Positions 27,346 to 37,236 of a DNA stretch of 57,738 nucleotides are shown in pieces; the first letter of the stretch is position 1; the number at the start of each line of letters is the position of its first letter. The notes beneath the pieces were generated by a model that was not told the origin of the DNA, did no database searches, and saw nothing but the letters and a program-made list of their open reading frames with translations. The position numbers were made by a program, and so were the translations under genes. The stretch lies in assembly GCA_902580225.1 (NCBI GenBank), contig CACHJU010000012.1:1-57738 (forward strand). The letters are read 5' to 3'. This DNA is from an uncultured Verrucomicrobiota bacterium (GTDB lineage: Bacteria > Verrucomicrobiota > Verrucomicrobiia > Opitutales > Seribacteraceae).

Positions 27346-27591
27346 TTAAATCTCTCTGCTGGTAATGTTCTCGATTTCCTCAATCAAACGGTCCCGAAAT
27401 TCGGAGCCAATCCCCTCCCTTTTCGCAATTTCAATATAAAATGGTATGTAATCATTCTTCCCAATTGCTTTAAGTGCAATATTGTGGAATGGATCAGAAG
27501 ACTCTATGAAATAAGTCCTAGGACCAAAAGAAAGAGTAATACCTGAATCACTCCTAAAAAGCGCGAGTCTTCGATGGGATTCATATTCCAT
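27346..27591 (-). CDS. Hypothetical protein, 81 aa
   Basis: A small minus-strand reading frame between fxsA and the rhomboid gene. The residue composition is protein-like (ITLSFGPRTYFIESSDPF, then an amphipathic charged C-terminal helix RLIEEIENITSR), and it fills the gap almost exactly. No domain is recognised. The competing plus-strand frame at 27328-27546 looks less protein-like. There is no convincing ribosome-binding site, so this call is tentative. Confidence 0.5.
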   Translation of the reverse strand: MEYESHRRLALFRSDSGITLSFGPRTYFIESSDPFHNIALKAIGKNDYIPFYIEIAKREGIGSEFRDRLIEEIENITSREI

Positions 27592-27673
27592 ACCTTTAAG
27601 AAACTAGAGTTTTAGGAACATTCAGGCAAGCGGGTTCAAGACTATTGCCTTTAATTTTTTGATTAGTTAATAA

Positions 27674-28405
27674 TTGGATGTGATTTTATTTCCCTACAAA
27701 GATGACAATCAAACCCAAACTTTTCCTTGGGTGAATTGGTTTATAATTGCGATAAACCTATGGGTATTCTTCTTCTTGCAATTCCCACTGAATTCGGATG
27801 AAAAAGAGATTTTCTTTTCAAGCTTTGGGTTTATACCTTCCATGTTTTTTGGCCAACTTGCCAATTTATCTGTTGAAACTATTGCTTGGGAATGGAGCAC
27901 AGTTTTTACTTCCATGTTTAGCCATGGTAGTATTTTTCATCTGCTTGGCAACTTACTCTTTCTATATCTTTATGGAGATAATGTGGAAGAAGCGATGGGT
28001 AAAATTTGGTATTTTTTATTCTATTTATCCTGTGGTCTCCTTGCCGCTTTCGCACAAGCATTGACCAATCCTGAATCGACCGTGCCGATGGTAGGTGCAT
28101 CAGGTGCAATTTCAGGAGTGATTGCAAGTTATCTTTTACTTTATCCAAGAGCCAGAATTCGGTTTTTTTATTGGTTTATGATTTTATTTGGAACAATCCG
28201 CATTCCCGCATTCTTAGTTTTGGGTTGGTGGCTCATACAGCAAATATTGGCTTTTCCAGAATCTATGAAAGCTGCGAGTGGAGTTGCCGTAGCTGCCCAT
28301 CTCGGGGGTTTTATTGCTGGTCTTTTTTTAACGCCACTCGTAAAGAAAAAAGACATCAAGTTATTTCAAAATAGACAAACACATCGTTTTGCTCGCAATC
28401 GTTAA
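27674..28405 (+). CDS. Rhomboid-family intramembrane serine protease
   Basis: Polytopic membrane protease cleaving transmembrane substrates. The 243 residues show the rhomboid pattern: FSHGSIFHLLGNLLFLYLYG for the H-x-x-x-N loop, the catalytic serine Ser143 in GASGAISG, and the catalytic histidine His209 in AAHLGGFIAG. About six membrane segments are visible. The start is TTG at 27674, or GTG at 27680, which would shorten it by two residues; no ATG is available. The substrate is unknown. It may share a promoter with valS, 83 bp downstream. Confidence 0.93.
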   Translation: MDVILFPYKDDNQTQTFPWVNWFIIAINLWVFFFLQFPLNSDEKEIFFSSFGFIPSMFFGQLANLSVETIAWEWSTVFTSMFSHGSIFHLLGNLLFLYLYGDNVEEAMGKIWYFLFYLSCGLLAAFAQALTNPESTVPMVGASGAISGVIASYLLLYPRARIRFFYWFMILFGTIRIPAFLVLGWWLIQQILAFPESMKAASGVAVAAHLGGFIAGLFLTPLVKKKDIKLFQNRQTHRFARNR

Positions 28406-28488
28406 ATTTTTCATACATAGTTTATTTGTTTAATCTTTTTTGCATTACCCTCAAATTAAACAATATCTATTTAAAAAATCGGACTCTC

Positions 28489-31215
28489 ATGGAAAAAGTA
28501 TATCAGCCCAGTGAAGTTGAGGACCGCCTTTACAAGAAGTGGATTAAGGAAAAGTGTTTCACAGGAACACCCGATCCTTCGAAACCCGCCTACTCTATAG
28601 TAATTCCACCTCCGAATGTAACGGGAGTGCTCACCATGGGGCATGTTTTAAATAATACCATCCAAGATATTTTGGTCAGGCGGGCTCGACAACTGGGTAA
28701 GTCTGTCCTTTGGCTTCCCGGTACTGATCATGCAGGCATTGCCACCCAGACCAAAGTGGAACAGGCTTTGAGGGAAGAAGGGAAATCCAGAATGGATTTG
28801 GGCAGAGATAACTTCATTGACCACGCAAAACTCTGGCGAGATAAACATGGAGGTATTATACTAGAACAACTTAAAAAACTTGGATGTTCATGTGATTGGG
28901 AAAGAAATGTGCATACCCTCGATGAAGGATATTCCCAAGCAGTAGCCTCTGCATTTGTTAAACTTTACAAAAAAGGATATATATACCGAGGTCAAAGGAT
29001 GGTCAATTGGTGCCCTGCTAGCTTAACCGCCTTGTCGGATGAAGAGGTTATTATGAAGCCCCAAGAAAGTATCCTCTACAAAATACGCTACCAAATACTT
29101 GAAACTCCTGGTGCATATGTTGAGATATCAACTACTCGACCTGAAACTATTGTCGGAGATGTTGCATTAGCTATTCACCCGAAAGACCCAAGGTGGATTA
29201 ATCTAGAGGGTAAACATGTGATGCGACCCATTAATAACCAAGCGATTCCAATCATAGCCGATGAGGGAGTTGACAAAGATTTTGGAACTGGAATTTTAAA
29301 AATTACCCCTGCTCACGATCGTCTTGACTTTGAAATTGCTCAAAGGCACAACCTACCCATGCTTGAAATTATGGGTCCTGATGGAATTCTCAATGAACTA
29401 GCAGGAGTGGATTTTGTTGGGAAAGAAAGATTTTCAGCCAGAAAACTAATTGCCGATAAACTCAGAGAGGATGGTAATCTGATTGCCGAAGAAAAGTATC
29501 AAAATAATGTTGGTTTTTCGGAGCGTGCTGAAGTTCCTATTGAACCTCGTTTATCTGAACAATGGTTCCTCAAATATCCTCGCGTGGAAGAGGCCAAAAA
29601 AGCCTTAAAAAATGGGCATATTAAATTTTATCCACAAAGATGGGAAAAGACTTATCTTCATTGGCTAAATAATATTCAGGATTGGTGTATAAGTAGACAA
29701 CTTTGGTGGGGTCACCGCATTCCCGTTTGGTACAAGAAAGGTAAAATTCGATCTGATCCTGCAAATTGGCATATTTCTGAAAAAGCACCCTCAGATATTG
29801 AGAAGTGGGAGCAGGATGAAGATGTTCTAGACACTTGGGCATCTTCTTGGCTTTGGCCTTTGGCAACGTTGGGATGGCCTGATGATGAAACGATGGAAGA
29901 AAATGGATTTGATTATTTTTACCCCACTTCTGCTCTCGTGACCGGACCGGATATTATTTTTTTCTGGGTCGCCCGAATGATCATGGCTGGACTAGAATTT
30001 AAAGGGAGAGCCTACGATCCCCAAAAGTCCATCCCTGATTCCGAAATTCCAGATAGAATTCCTTTTAAAGATGTTTATTTCACCGGTATAATTCGGGATG
30101 AAAAGGGTAGGAAAATGTCTAAGTCTTTGGGCAATTCCCCTGATCCTCTTGATCTGATCGCCAAGTACGGAGCCGATGGACTTCGCCATGGAATAATGAG
30201 TATTGCCCCAAAGGGTCAGGATATTAGTTTTTCGGAAGAGCGCATTGAACAAGGAAGAAATTTCTGTAATAAGCTATGGAATGTTTCAAGATTCCGATTA
30301 ATGGCAGCTACGATCGAAGACAATTCGATGGTTGAGTTAATTTTACTCCGCATTCAACAAGAAGTTTTAAACGATGACGATCAGGCTATTCTTCTTCGTC
30401 TTGTTGAAACTTTAGACCAAGTTGAAAAACTTTATGGCGAATATGAATTTAATGCTGTTCTGCAGACTGTCTATCGATTCTTCTGGAATGATTTTTGTGA
30501 TTGGTACGTTGAAGCTTCTAAAAAAAGGGTACTGGATAACTCCTCCAAAAATACCTGTCTCGCCGTTCAAGATGTTTGCTTACGTCATATCCTTTTATTA
30601 CTTCATCCAGTGACTCCTTTTATCACTGAAGAGCTGTGGTTTCTTCTTGGATTTGCAAATGGAAATTCAATTCAAGGAGTGCCACCCGGCACAGGAGAGG
30701 AACTTCTTGAAAAATTTTCCAATAGTGGGCTTCAATTAGATCTCAATGTACTTAATGAAATGCAAAACATACGAGAATTAGTTACCTCTATGCGATCTTT
30801 AAAAGCAGACCGAAACCTCTCCAACAATAGAGAAGTCGTCTTTTCCTATTTTGCGAGTGAAGAAAAAGCAGACATTCTCAAAAGACATACTGAATCAATC
30901 TTAACCACCGTCGGAGCCACAGCTCTGAATCGTGTTGAAAATCCTCCATCAGGGATGCCAGCTATAGTTTCTTCATTTGGTTCTGTTTATCTCGACTTGA
31001 GTGTTGGAGTTGACCTGAATGCTGAAAAATCAAGATTAAATAAAGACTTGGATAACTTAGAAAAAATAGTCAAGGGAGTGAAGGCTAAATTAGCCAACGA
31101 GTCCTTTACTTCCAACGCTCCTCCGGAAATTATAGAAGGGGCAAGGCACCAGCTTCTAGAGAATGAGGCCAAGCTCAATGAAACTAAAGAAGCTCTTACA
31201 GCCCTCGGTATTTAA
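28489..31215 (+). CDS. valS: Valyl-tRNA synthetase
   Basis: Class I aminoacyl-tRNA synthetase charging tRNA-Val (EC 6.1.1.9). I start at the ATG giving MEKVYQPSEVEDRLYKKW, 908 residues; the upstream frame (from 28426) adds 21 residues unlike the family. Motifs are PPNVTGVLTMGHVLNN (HIGH variant), the CP1 editing domain with TTRPETIVGDVA, and GRKMSKSLGNSPDP (KMSKS, near residue 542). The anticodon-binding helical domain and the usual C-terminal coiled coil (about 840-908) are present. Confidence 0.97.
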   Translation: MEKVYQPSEVEDRLYKKWIKEKCFTGTPDPSKPAYSIVIPPPNVTGVLTMGHVLNNTIQDILVRRARQLGKSVLWLPGTDHAGIATQTKVEQALREEGKSRMDLGRDNFIDHAKLWRDKHGGIILEQLKKLGCSCDWERNVHTLDEGYSQAVASAFVKLYKKGYIYRGQRMVNWCPASLTALSDEEVIMKPQESILYKIRYQILETPGAYVEISTTRPETIVGDVALAIHPKDPRWINLEGKHVMRPINNQAIPIIADEGVDKDFGTGILKITPAHDRLDFEIAQRHNLPMLEIMGPDGILNELAGVDFVGKERFSARKLIADKLREDGNLIAEEKYQNNVGFSERAEVPIEPRLSEQWFLKYPRVEEAKKALKNGHIKFYPQRWEKTYLHWLNNIQDWCISRQLWWGHRIPVWYKKGKIRSDPANWHISEKAPSDIEKWEQDEDVLDTWASSWLWPLATLGWPDDETMEENGFDYFYPTSALVTGPDIIFFWVARMIMAGLEFKGRAYDPQKSIPDSEIPDRIPFKDVYFTGIIRDEKGRKMSKSLGNSPDPLDLIAKYGADGLRHGIMSIAPKGQDISFSEERIEQGRNFCNKLWNVSRFRLMAATIEDNSMVELILLRIQQEVLNDDDQAILLRLVETLDQVEKLYGEYEFNAVLQTVYRFFWNDFCDWYVEASKKRVLDNSSKNTCLAVQDVCLRHILLLLHPVTPFITEELWFLLGFANGNSIQGVPPGTGEELLEKFSNSGLQLDLNVLNEMQNIRELVTSMRSLKADRNLSNNREVVFSYFASEEKADILKRHTESILTTVGATALNRVENPPSGMPAIVSSFGSVYLDLSVGVDLNAEKSRLNKDLDNLEKIVKGVKAKLANESFTSNAPPEIIEGARHQLLENEAKLNETKEALTALGI

Positions 31216-31253
31216 TTCAGGATTTTTATTGTTAAATAAATTAAAAAACCAAG

Positions 31254-32822
31254 GTGAATCACTTTAAAAGTCTAATCCTAGTTAGTTTAATTCCCTATTT
31301 TTACTCTTTTGGAAATAGCTGGAACCAGTGGAGAGGAGAATATAGAAACGGTGAATCATCAAGTAAAATAAAACTGGCTGAAAAATGGCCTCCTCAAGGT
31401 CCATTACTTCTATGGGAGAGCGGTGAGATCCCTAGTCAAGATTATGGTGGTTTTGGAAGCGTAATTTCAAATTCAAACCAAGTTTTCTTATCCCTAGTCT
31501 GGCACAAAGATGTACCCACTCAAACCAGAACAATCTCTGACTTAGTACTCAGAAAAATGGGCGTAAGGAAAATAAACCTGCCTCCCGAAATAATCCATAA
31601 GTTGGAAGATGCCCGGCTTTCACTCAGTCCGAGATTAAGAGGATCAAAATTGGATGACTGGATTGATGTTTGGATTAAACAAAATCTAAATTTAAAACAA
31701 TCCTTAAGTATGGGTGATTTATTGGCATCAAGGTTCAAAAAAGGCAAACTTGCCATGCCTATTGATGTGATTAATCAACTGCACAACATTAAAAATACGG
31801 TTTTTCCCTCTCAGAAAGCTCTGGATAATTGGCTTTCAGAGCAAAATTTCAGCGATAGTATAAAAAAGAAAATTTCTCTGGAAGTTCCACCTACAAAACA
31901 GGTTGCTGAGGATGTAGTTATTTCCCTGAACTTAAATGACGGATCTGTACTTTGGAAAACTTCCCTTAAATCAGTTCCGACTGGAAGAAAATCTTCATCC
32001 ACTCCATGTTTTACAAATGGAAAAGTCTATGCAGTTGGAAGCGAGAGAATTTATTGCCTAGATTCTAAAAAAGGAGTTCTCCTTTGGGATCAAAAACTAC
32101 CCACAAGTCAAATTGCAAGTTCCATCTTAGCCCATGACAAAAAGGTCTTCGTTTTGGCAGGAAACTTACGAGCTTACGACCAATTAGATGGTACTCTGAT
32201 ATGGGAAAATAATAGCGTTCAAGGAAAAACTGCATCCCCCTCAGTTTGGCAAACACATGGCAAAACATTCATAGTTTGTAATTCAAGCAAGAATGTCGTT
32301 GTGGTTGATCCAATAAATGGAAAAACTTTTTGGGAAGGACCCGGGGGTGGAAGTTCAACTCCAGTTTCGGAAGAAAATCTTTTACTCGTACATGGGAAAC
32401 AAGAGGAAGTCGGTCTGATTGCTTATGAATATGAGGCTGGGGTAATTCAAGAATTATGGAGAATTCCAAAACTGACCAGACGAACAGATTCAAGTCCTAT
32501 TCTTGCAAATGGGCACGCTTATCTGATAGGAGCAGGCATGAGATTGTGCGTAAAATTAGATTCTGGCGAAGTAATTCGAAAAATAAAGGCTAAGCATGAT
32601 ATTTCATCTCCTATTTTGGCTGATGGTAAAATCCTTGCCTATGAAATCAATGGGAGTTTCTTAATGATGATCGATTCTGACCCCAATCATTTTAAGGCAA
32701 TACAAAAGGCAAAAATAAATGCGTTGAAATGTACTTCTCCGAGTTTAATTGGATCTAGGTTATTGGTTCGAAAGCAAAATAAAATTGTCTGCCTTGAAAT
32801 GGGAGAGATCGAAAAAATTTAG
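31254..32822 (+). CDS. Exported PQQ-like beta-propeller protein
   Basis: 522 residues from a GTG start with a signal peptide (SLILVSLIPYFYSFGNS). NQWRGEYRNG at the mature N-terminus and repeated blade motifs (NDGSVLWKTSL, KKGVLLWDQKL, LDGTLIWENN, INGKTFWEGPGG) mark a PQQ-like propeller, as in many PVC outer-surface proteins. Between the first blade and the rest, about residues 85-220 form a predicted helical, Leu/Lys-rich insertion. No PQQ or heme ligands could be confirmed, so a structural or binding role is as likely as an enzymatic one. Its stop codon overlaps the stop of the convergent helicase gene. Confidence 0.82.
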   Translation: MNHFKSLILVSLIPYFYSFGNSWNQWRGEYRNGESSSKIKLAEKWPPQGPLLLWESGEIPSQDYGGFGSVISNSNQVFLSLVWHKDVPTQTRTISDLVLRKMGVRKINLPPEIIHKLEDARLSLSPRLRGSKLDDWIDVWIKQNLNLKQSLSMGDLLASRFKKGKLAMPIDVINQLHNIKNTVFPSQKALDNWLSEQNFSDSIKKKISLEVPPTKQVAEDVVISLNLNDGSVLWKTSLKSVPTGRKSSSTPCFTNGKVYAVGSERIYCLDSKKGVLLWDQKLPTSQIASSILAHDKKVFVLAGNLRAYDQLDGTLIWENNSVQGKTASPSVWQTHGKTFIVCNSSKNVVVVDPINGKTFWEGPGGGSSTPVSEENLLLVHGKQEEVGLIAYEYEAGVIQELWRIPKLTRRTDSSPILANGHAYLIGAGMRLCVKLDSGEVIRKIKAKHDISSPILADGKILAYEINGSFLMMIDSDPNHFKAIQKAKINALKCTSPSLIGSRLLVRKQNKIVCLEMGEIEKI

Positions 32823-35332
32823 ATAAATCCTGATTTGTTTGCACTTTGATACCTATCCTGCTGACGAAAAGGGAGCTCTGGCAATTCGGGTAATTCTTCG
32901 TTCGCTGAATCCACTCCAATAATTAACCGTGCGGCATTCTGCAACAATTCCCAACGTTTGAAATCTAGCTCGGGTGATTTAGAAATAAGAACAAGCAAAC
33001 TCCTCCACTCAATGTAAACTCGTTCTATATCGCCAACACTCAAATCTTCAGAAAACTGAATTTTTGAAGATGAAAACTCTTTCGATTTCTCAATCGCTTC
33101 TGATGCACCATCCCCGTATTCAATGGGCAAGCCATTTTTCAAATACCCAGGACAATTTCTAAAACCAAAGGCTTGACGGCAAAGCAGAGCGAGTCTGGAT
33201 TCCGACTTGGCATAAGCACCAAATCGATGACCTGCCCTTAAATTTGCCAAGTCACGGATCAATTCATCTATCGGATAACTTAAGTCCTCTAACGCAACTG
33301 CGATCGCTAATCCTTCTCCTCGAGAAAAGAAACTAAATATCAAACCTCTACGAGTCGGAACCCCCTCGGAATCAATTAAGCCAAGCTTTGCCCACACTTC
33401 AGCCGGATATAGCGTGCTTAAATTTTCTAAATCTTCTGGCTCTGACTTTTCCCTAAATGGAGATTCGAAGATCCGCGTAGCTTTGCGTAAAGGGGGATTA
33501 AGGAGAATTTTCCCACGGGCATCCTTCCAGCCAAGCACGGTCGCATTTTCATAGCGGAGACGAACCCTTAAGACACCTCCTCTATCCACAAATTCATCCA
33601 ACTCCCCGCCCATAGTAAGAGCAGGGAAAAAATCTCGAAAAACTTTTTCTAATCCGTTTCTTTTCCATGTTTTACGGGAAAACTTCTTTTTTAAATTGGG
33701 ATATTGATGAGCAATTGTCAGCCGCAGTTGCCTTCGGAAAGATTTGGTTAAAGTTACAAATTTACCATCGGATTCTTTTTCATAAATTCCCAGAGGTAAC
33801 TCTCTCCCATAAATTGGATTTTTCTTTTCACCAAAACGACAAGGATTCCCAACTTTTACTTTATTCAAAGTATCAGGTAATCTCAGTGCCTTGATCCATT
33901 CTCCCTTGTAAAGAACATATGTTTCTGCAAGTGGAGCCTGGCACTGCCCTCCCCTACGCTCCCACAACCCTGAAGAATTCCTCATTTCAACAACTTGATT
34001 TCTTTCAGGATCTTCACTTGATTCTTTTGCTTGAGCCGAAACCTGATTTTTTCGCATCGCAATATTATTAATCGAATCACGAAGACCCAAACGCACGCTT
34101 TCAACAGAGAATAATCGATGAGCCAAAGTCCTAGCGGCTTCCAAATGATCATCTCCTCGATCTACCGCGTATTTCATTACACGCAATATTGCAGGCCAAT
34201 CTAAAGTATTAGAGCGCTTCAACTTAAGTGGTCTCCCGTCACTCAATCGTGCCTGTTTTGGTGCAACAATAACAAATCCCCGATCATCTAACCCCCTTCT
34301 TCCAGCCCTCCCAAACATTTGTAAAAGCTCATCGGGACGTAACATAAAAAGCCCATCATCGACACGATACTCTCGGTCTGTAACCAATACCGAACGCATC
34401 GAAAAGTTGACTCCGGCACCAAGACCAGTGGTTGCAATAACAACTTGTAATTGACCTGTTTTTGCCAAGGGTTCAACGACACCGGCACGTGATTGGTAAT
34501 CAAGTCCGCTATGATGATAAGCTATTCTCTTTCTGAGCAATCCACTTAATTCTTTACCTGCTATTTTTTTTTGTTCTTTAGTTAATTCAAGCAGGTCGAC
34601 ATCAGATAATTCAGTTGCCAATTGTTTGGCTAATTCCTCTGCCGCTTTTCGACGCGGAGCAAAAATAAGAACTGGTCCCATTCCCGCACTCAATGCACCG
34701 GAGACAAGCTTAGGCCAATGCCCTCTTACCTTCCTGCCTCGAAAAGGCCTTTTTAAAAGTGCCTCCGCAAATATTTCCTCTAGTGGCACTGGTCGAACAA
34801 ACTCGGTCACTAATTCAACTGAACGACCGTGACTCTTCAACCATTCAACTACATCACCAGGGTTAGCAACACTTCCACTCATTAATAAGAGTTGTACTTT
34901 AGGCGAAGCCATAGCCATTGTAATTTCGTAGCTCGGTCCACGTTGCTGATCTCCCAAAAGCTGATATTCATCAACCACAAATAAATCCGGCCCCTCCCCG
35001 CGAAGAATGCTTGTACGCTGTGTTTCTAATGTCGCGACCACCACTCTTGAATCAATATGATATCGCAAATCACCCGTTACCAGACCTACTTCCCAGCCCC
35101 TTTTTTTCCATTCCCTGAATTTATCATTTGCAAGGGCACGTGTGGGTACTGTGTAAACTGCTCGTCCTTTCCAACCAGATTCAATTAATTGTTCAAAAAC
35201 ATAGGTTTTTCCTGCACCTGTCGGAGCATGCAGAACCAAATCATTCCCTTCCCTTAAAAACCCGAGGGCTTTTCTTTGCCAAGAATCAGGTAAAGAAATT
35301 CGTTCTCCAAAATTATTGGTGTTGGTTTGCAT
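32819..35332 (-). CDS. DEAD/DEAH-box helicase, Ski2-like
   Basis: Superfamily 2 helicase of 837 residues from the ATG at 35332; an upstream ATG at 35407 would add 25 residues. Motif I is APTGAGKTYV, motif II is VVDEYQ (DEYQ rather than DEAD or DExH), motif III is MSGS, motif V is ATTGLGAGVNF, and motif VI is QMFGRAGRRG. This motif V/VI style is typical of Ski2/Hel308-like enzymes. The C-terminal half is long and helical without a recognised domain. The RNA or DNA target is unknown. It is divergent from folA, with 94 bp between starts. Confidence 0.87.
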   Translation of the reverse strand: MQTNTNNFGERISLPDSWQRKALGFLREGNDLVLHAPTGAGKTYVFEQLIESGWKGRAVYTVPTRALANDKFREWKKRGWEVGLVTGDLRYHIDSRVVVATLETQRTSILRGEGPDLFVVDEYQLLGDQQRGPSYEITMAMASPKVQLLLMSGSVANPGDVVEWLKSHGRSVELVTEFVRPVPLEEIFAEALLKRPFRGRKVRGHWPKLVSGALSAGMGPVLIFAPRRKAAEELAKQLATELSDVDLLELTKEQKKIAGKELSGLLRKRIAYHHSGLDYQSRAGVVEPLAKTGQLQVVIATTGLGAGVNFSMRSVLVTDREYRVDDGLFMLRPDELLQMFGRAGRRGLDDRGFVIVAPKQARLSDGRPLKLKRSNTLDWPAILRVMKYAVDRGDDHLEAARTLAHRLFSVESVRLGLRDSINNIAMRKNQVSAQAKESSEDPERNQVVEMRNSSGLWERRGGQCQAPLAETYVLYKGEWIKALRLPDTLNKVKVGNPCRFGEKKNPIYGRELPLGIYEKESDGKFVTLTKSFRRQLRLTIAHQYPNLKKKFSRKTWKRNGLEKVFRDFFPALTMGGELDEFVDRGGVLRVRLRYENATVLGWKDARGKILLNPPLRKATRIFESPFREKSEPEDLENLSTLYPAEVWAKLGLIDSEGVPTRRGLIFSFFSRGEGLAIAVALEDLSYPIDELIRDLANLRAGHRFGAYAKSESRLALLCRQAFGFRNCPGYLKNGLPIEYGDGASEAIEKSKEFSSSKIQFSEDLSVGDIERVYIEWRSLLVLISKSPELDFKRWELLQNAARLIIGVDSANEELPELPELPFRQQDRYQSANKSGFI

Positions 35333-35426
35333 TTTATGTACAAACCCATTGCATATCATATAAGAAGAATAAATCCATGAAAACCCGTCAAAAAATAATT
35401 TTAACAACCTTCAACTAAGTTCGAAT

Positions 35427-35900
35427 TTGATAAATATAATTGTGGCTTGTGACCAAAACAAACTGATCGGAAATAGTGGCAAACTGCCATGGAACATTCC
35501 TGAAGATTGGGAATACTTCTTAAAAACCACTCATGGGGGCGTTTTAATAATGGGTCGTCGATGTTACTTGGATTTTGAAGAGTACGCAAAACATAGACAT
35601 GTAATAGGATTGAGTCGAAATCCGAATTATCACTTTCCTCATGCTGATAAAGCATCTTCTCTGATTGAATCTTTAAAAATTGCAAAGAAAACTAGGAAGA
35701 TAATTTGGATTTGCGGTGGAAAGAGTATTTACCAAGAAGCCCTTCCCTTAGCAGATCGATTATACCTAACTGAAATAAATGCCGAGTTCACTGGTGATGT
35801 TTATCTACCTGCGTGGGAAATGCATTTTAAAAAAGAATTGTCGAATCGTTTTCTAAAAACAAATACATATGAGCTTAGCTTTCGCATATTAACCAAATAA
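35427..35900 (+). CDS. folA: Dihydrofolate reductase
   Basis: NADPH-dependent reduction of dihydrofolate to tetrahydrofolate (EC 1.5.1.3). 157 residues from a TTG start giving MINIIVACDQNKLIGNSGKLPW, a typical DHFR N-terminus with the substrate-loop tryptophan. GVLIMGRRCY and IIWICGGKSIYQEAL (cofactor-binding GG) complete the signature. The protein is short but complete. thyA was not seen in this window. Confidence 0.94.
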   Translation: MINIIVACDQNKLIGNSGKLPWNIPEDWEYFLKTTHGGVLIMGRRCYLDFEEYAKHRHVIGLSRNPNYHFPHADKASSLIESLKIAKKTRKIIWICGGKSIYQEALPLADRLYLTEINAEFTGDVYLPAWEMHFKKELSNRFLKTNTYELSFRILTK

Positions 35901-35973
35901 TATTTCAACAAGCTCGAATGCTTGCCTCCAGATTACGAATCTTTTATAAGAAACACTTAAATATAAATTAAGA

Positions 35974-37236
35974 ATGGAACAACCTCGATTTCTCACTCCT
36001 GAAAACCTAGACCAAATCCGAATAGATTTTGGTACACCCACTTTTGTTTACGACGAGAATACCTTAAGAAATAATGCACATGCGGTTAAAGATTTCCCCA
36101 ATGCATTTGGCCTTTTCCCAAGATATGCTATGAAATCGGCTCCAACCGCAGCCATTCTAAGAATTTTTAACAACGAAGGTCTTGGCATTGACGCCAGCTC
36201 AGAATTTGAAGTAGAACGAGCAGTTCGCTCGGGTTATGGTACAGAAGCCATCTCTATGAGCACTCAGGAGTTTCCAGAGAACTTTCGCTATTGGGTACAG
36301 GATGGAGTAAAAGTAAATCTTTGTTCTTTAAACCAGATTCATAAATTCGGAGTTTGGGGAGGAGGAGAATCGGTCGGTTTGCGCTTTAATCCAGGAATGG
36401 GTTCTGGAGGAACAAATAGAACAAATGTGGGTGGACCAGCAAGTAGTTTTGGTATCTGGAAAGATGATCTCGAAGAGGCAAAGACTCTTTGCAAGGATTA
36501 CAATTTAAAAGTTGACCGAATTCACACGCATATTGGTTCGGGTTCGGAACCAGAGGTTTGGCAAAAAGTTGCTGGAATGAGCCTTGATATAGTTCGAAGT
36601 TTCCCAACGGTAAAATCGCTTAATCTTGGGGGCGGGTATAAAGTGGCAAGAATGCCGAACGAACAAGCTACAGATTTGCAAAAGATCGGTCAGCCAGTCA
36701 AAAAACTTTTTGAAGATTTCGCCGAGGAGACAGGAAGAAAATTAAAGCTTGAGATTGAACCCGGCACTTTTCTTTTAGCCCATGCCTGCAGCCTGGTTAC
36801 CACGGTCCAGGATGTGACTACAACCGGCACCGAAGGATATCGGTTTTTAAAATTAAATGCCGGTATGACAGAAATCTTAAGACCAAGTCTTTATGGTTCG
36901 CAGCATCCTATTTTCGTAATTCCTGAAGAAGGGCAGAAAAAGTTCAGAGATGAAGTTGAACAAGTGGTTGTTGGACATTGTTGTGAATCGGGAGATTTAC
37001 TCACACCAGCTCCTAATGAACCTGAATTTTTGGCACCCCGCTTATTGCCCAAAGGAGAAATCGGAGATGCATGTGTGATTGAGGGTGTGGGCGCTTACTG
37101 TTCTTCAATGTCGGCCAAAAATTACAATTCCTTTCCAGAAGCGGCTGAAGTGTTAAGGAAGTCAGATGGCTCCCTTGCTCTCATTCGTAAAAGGCAAACC
37201 TTCGAACAAATTATTGAAAACGAAGTTGTTCCGTGA
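35974..37236 (+). CDS. lysA: PLP-dependent decarboxylase, probably diaminopimelate decarboxylase
   Basis: Fold-type III PLP enzyme of 420 residues. YAMKSAPTAAILR carries the PLP-binding lysine. HTHIGSGS, SLNLGGGYKV, EIEPGTFLLAHA and GHCCESGDLL are the expected barrel and active-site motifs; the last is the conserved cysteine/glutamate/aspartate site. Diaminopimelate decarboxylase (last step of lysine synthesis) is the best reading. Ornithine/arginine-type or carboxynorspermidine decarboxylases are related alternatives. Its stop overlaps the GTG start of the next gene (GTGA), so the pair is likely translationally coupled. Confidence 0.8.
   Translation: MEQPRFLTPENLDQIRIDFGTPTFVYDENTLRNNAHAVKDFPNAFGLFPRYAMKSAPTAAILRIFNNEGLGIDASSEFEVERAVRSGYGTEAISMSTQEFPENFRYWVQDGVKVNLCSLNQIHKFGVWGGGESVGLRFNPGMGSGGTNRTNVGGPASSFGIWKDDLEEAKTLCKDYNLKVDRIHTHIGSGSEPEVWQKVAGMSLDIVRSFPTVKSLNLGGGYKVARMPNEQATDLQKIGQPVKKLFEDFAEETGRKLKLEIEPGTFLLAHACSLVTTVQDVTTTGTEGYRFLKLNAGMTEILRPSLYGSQHPIFVIPEEGQKKFRDEVEQVVVGHCCESGDLLTPAPNEPEFLAPRLLPKGEIGDACVIEGVGAYCSSMSAKNYNSFPEAAEVLRKSDGSLALIRKRQTFEQIIENEVVP

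Noticed and set aside
27328-27546. Plus-strand 72-codon frame overlapping the end of fxsA
   Set aside because: The sequence looks less protein-like than the minus-strand 81-residue frame over the same bases and has no start signal.
28426-28488. Extended N-terminus of valS
   Set aside because: The extra 21 residues do not resemble ValS and the internal ATG gives the normal start.
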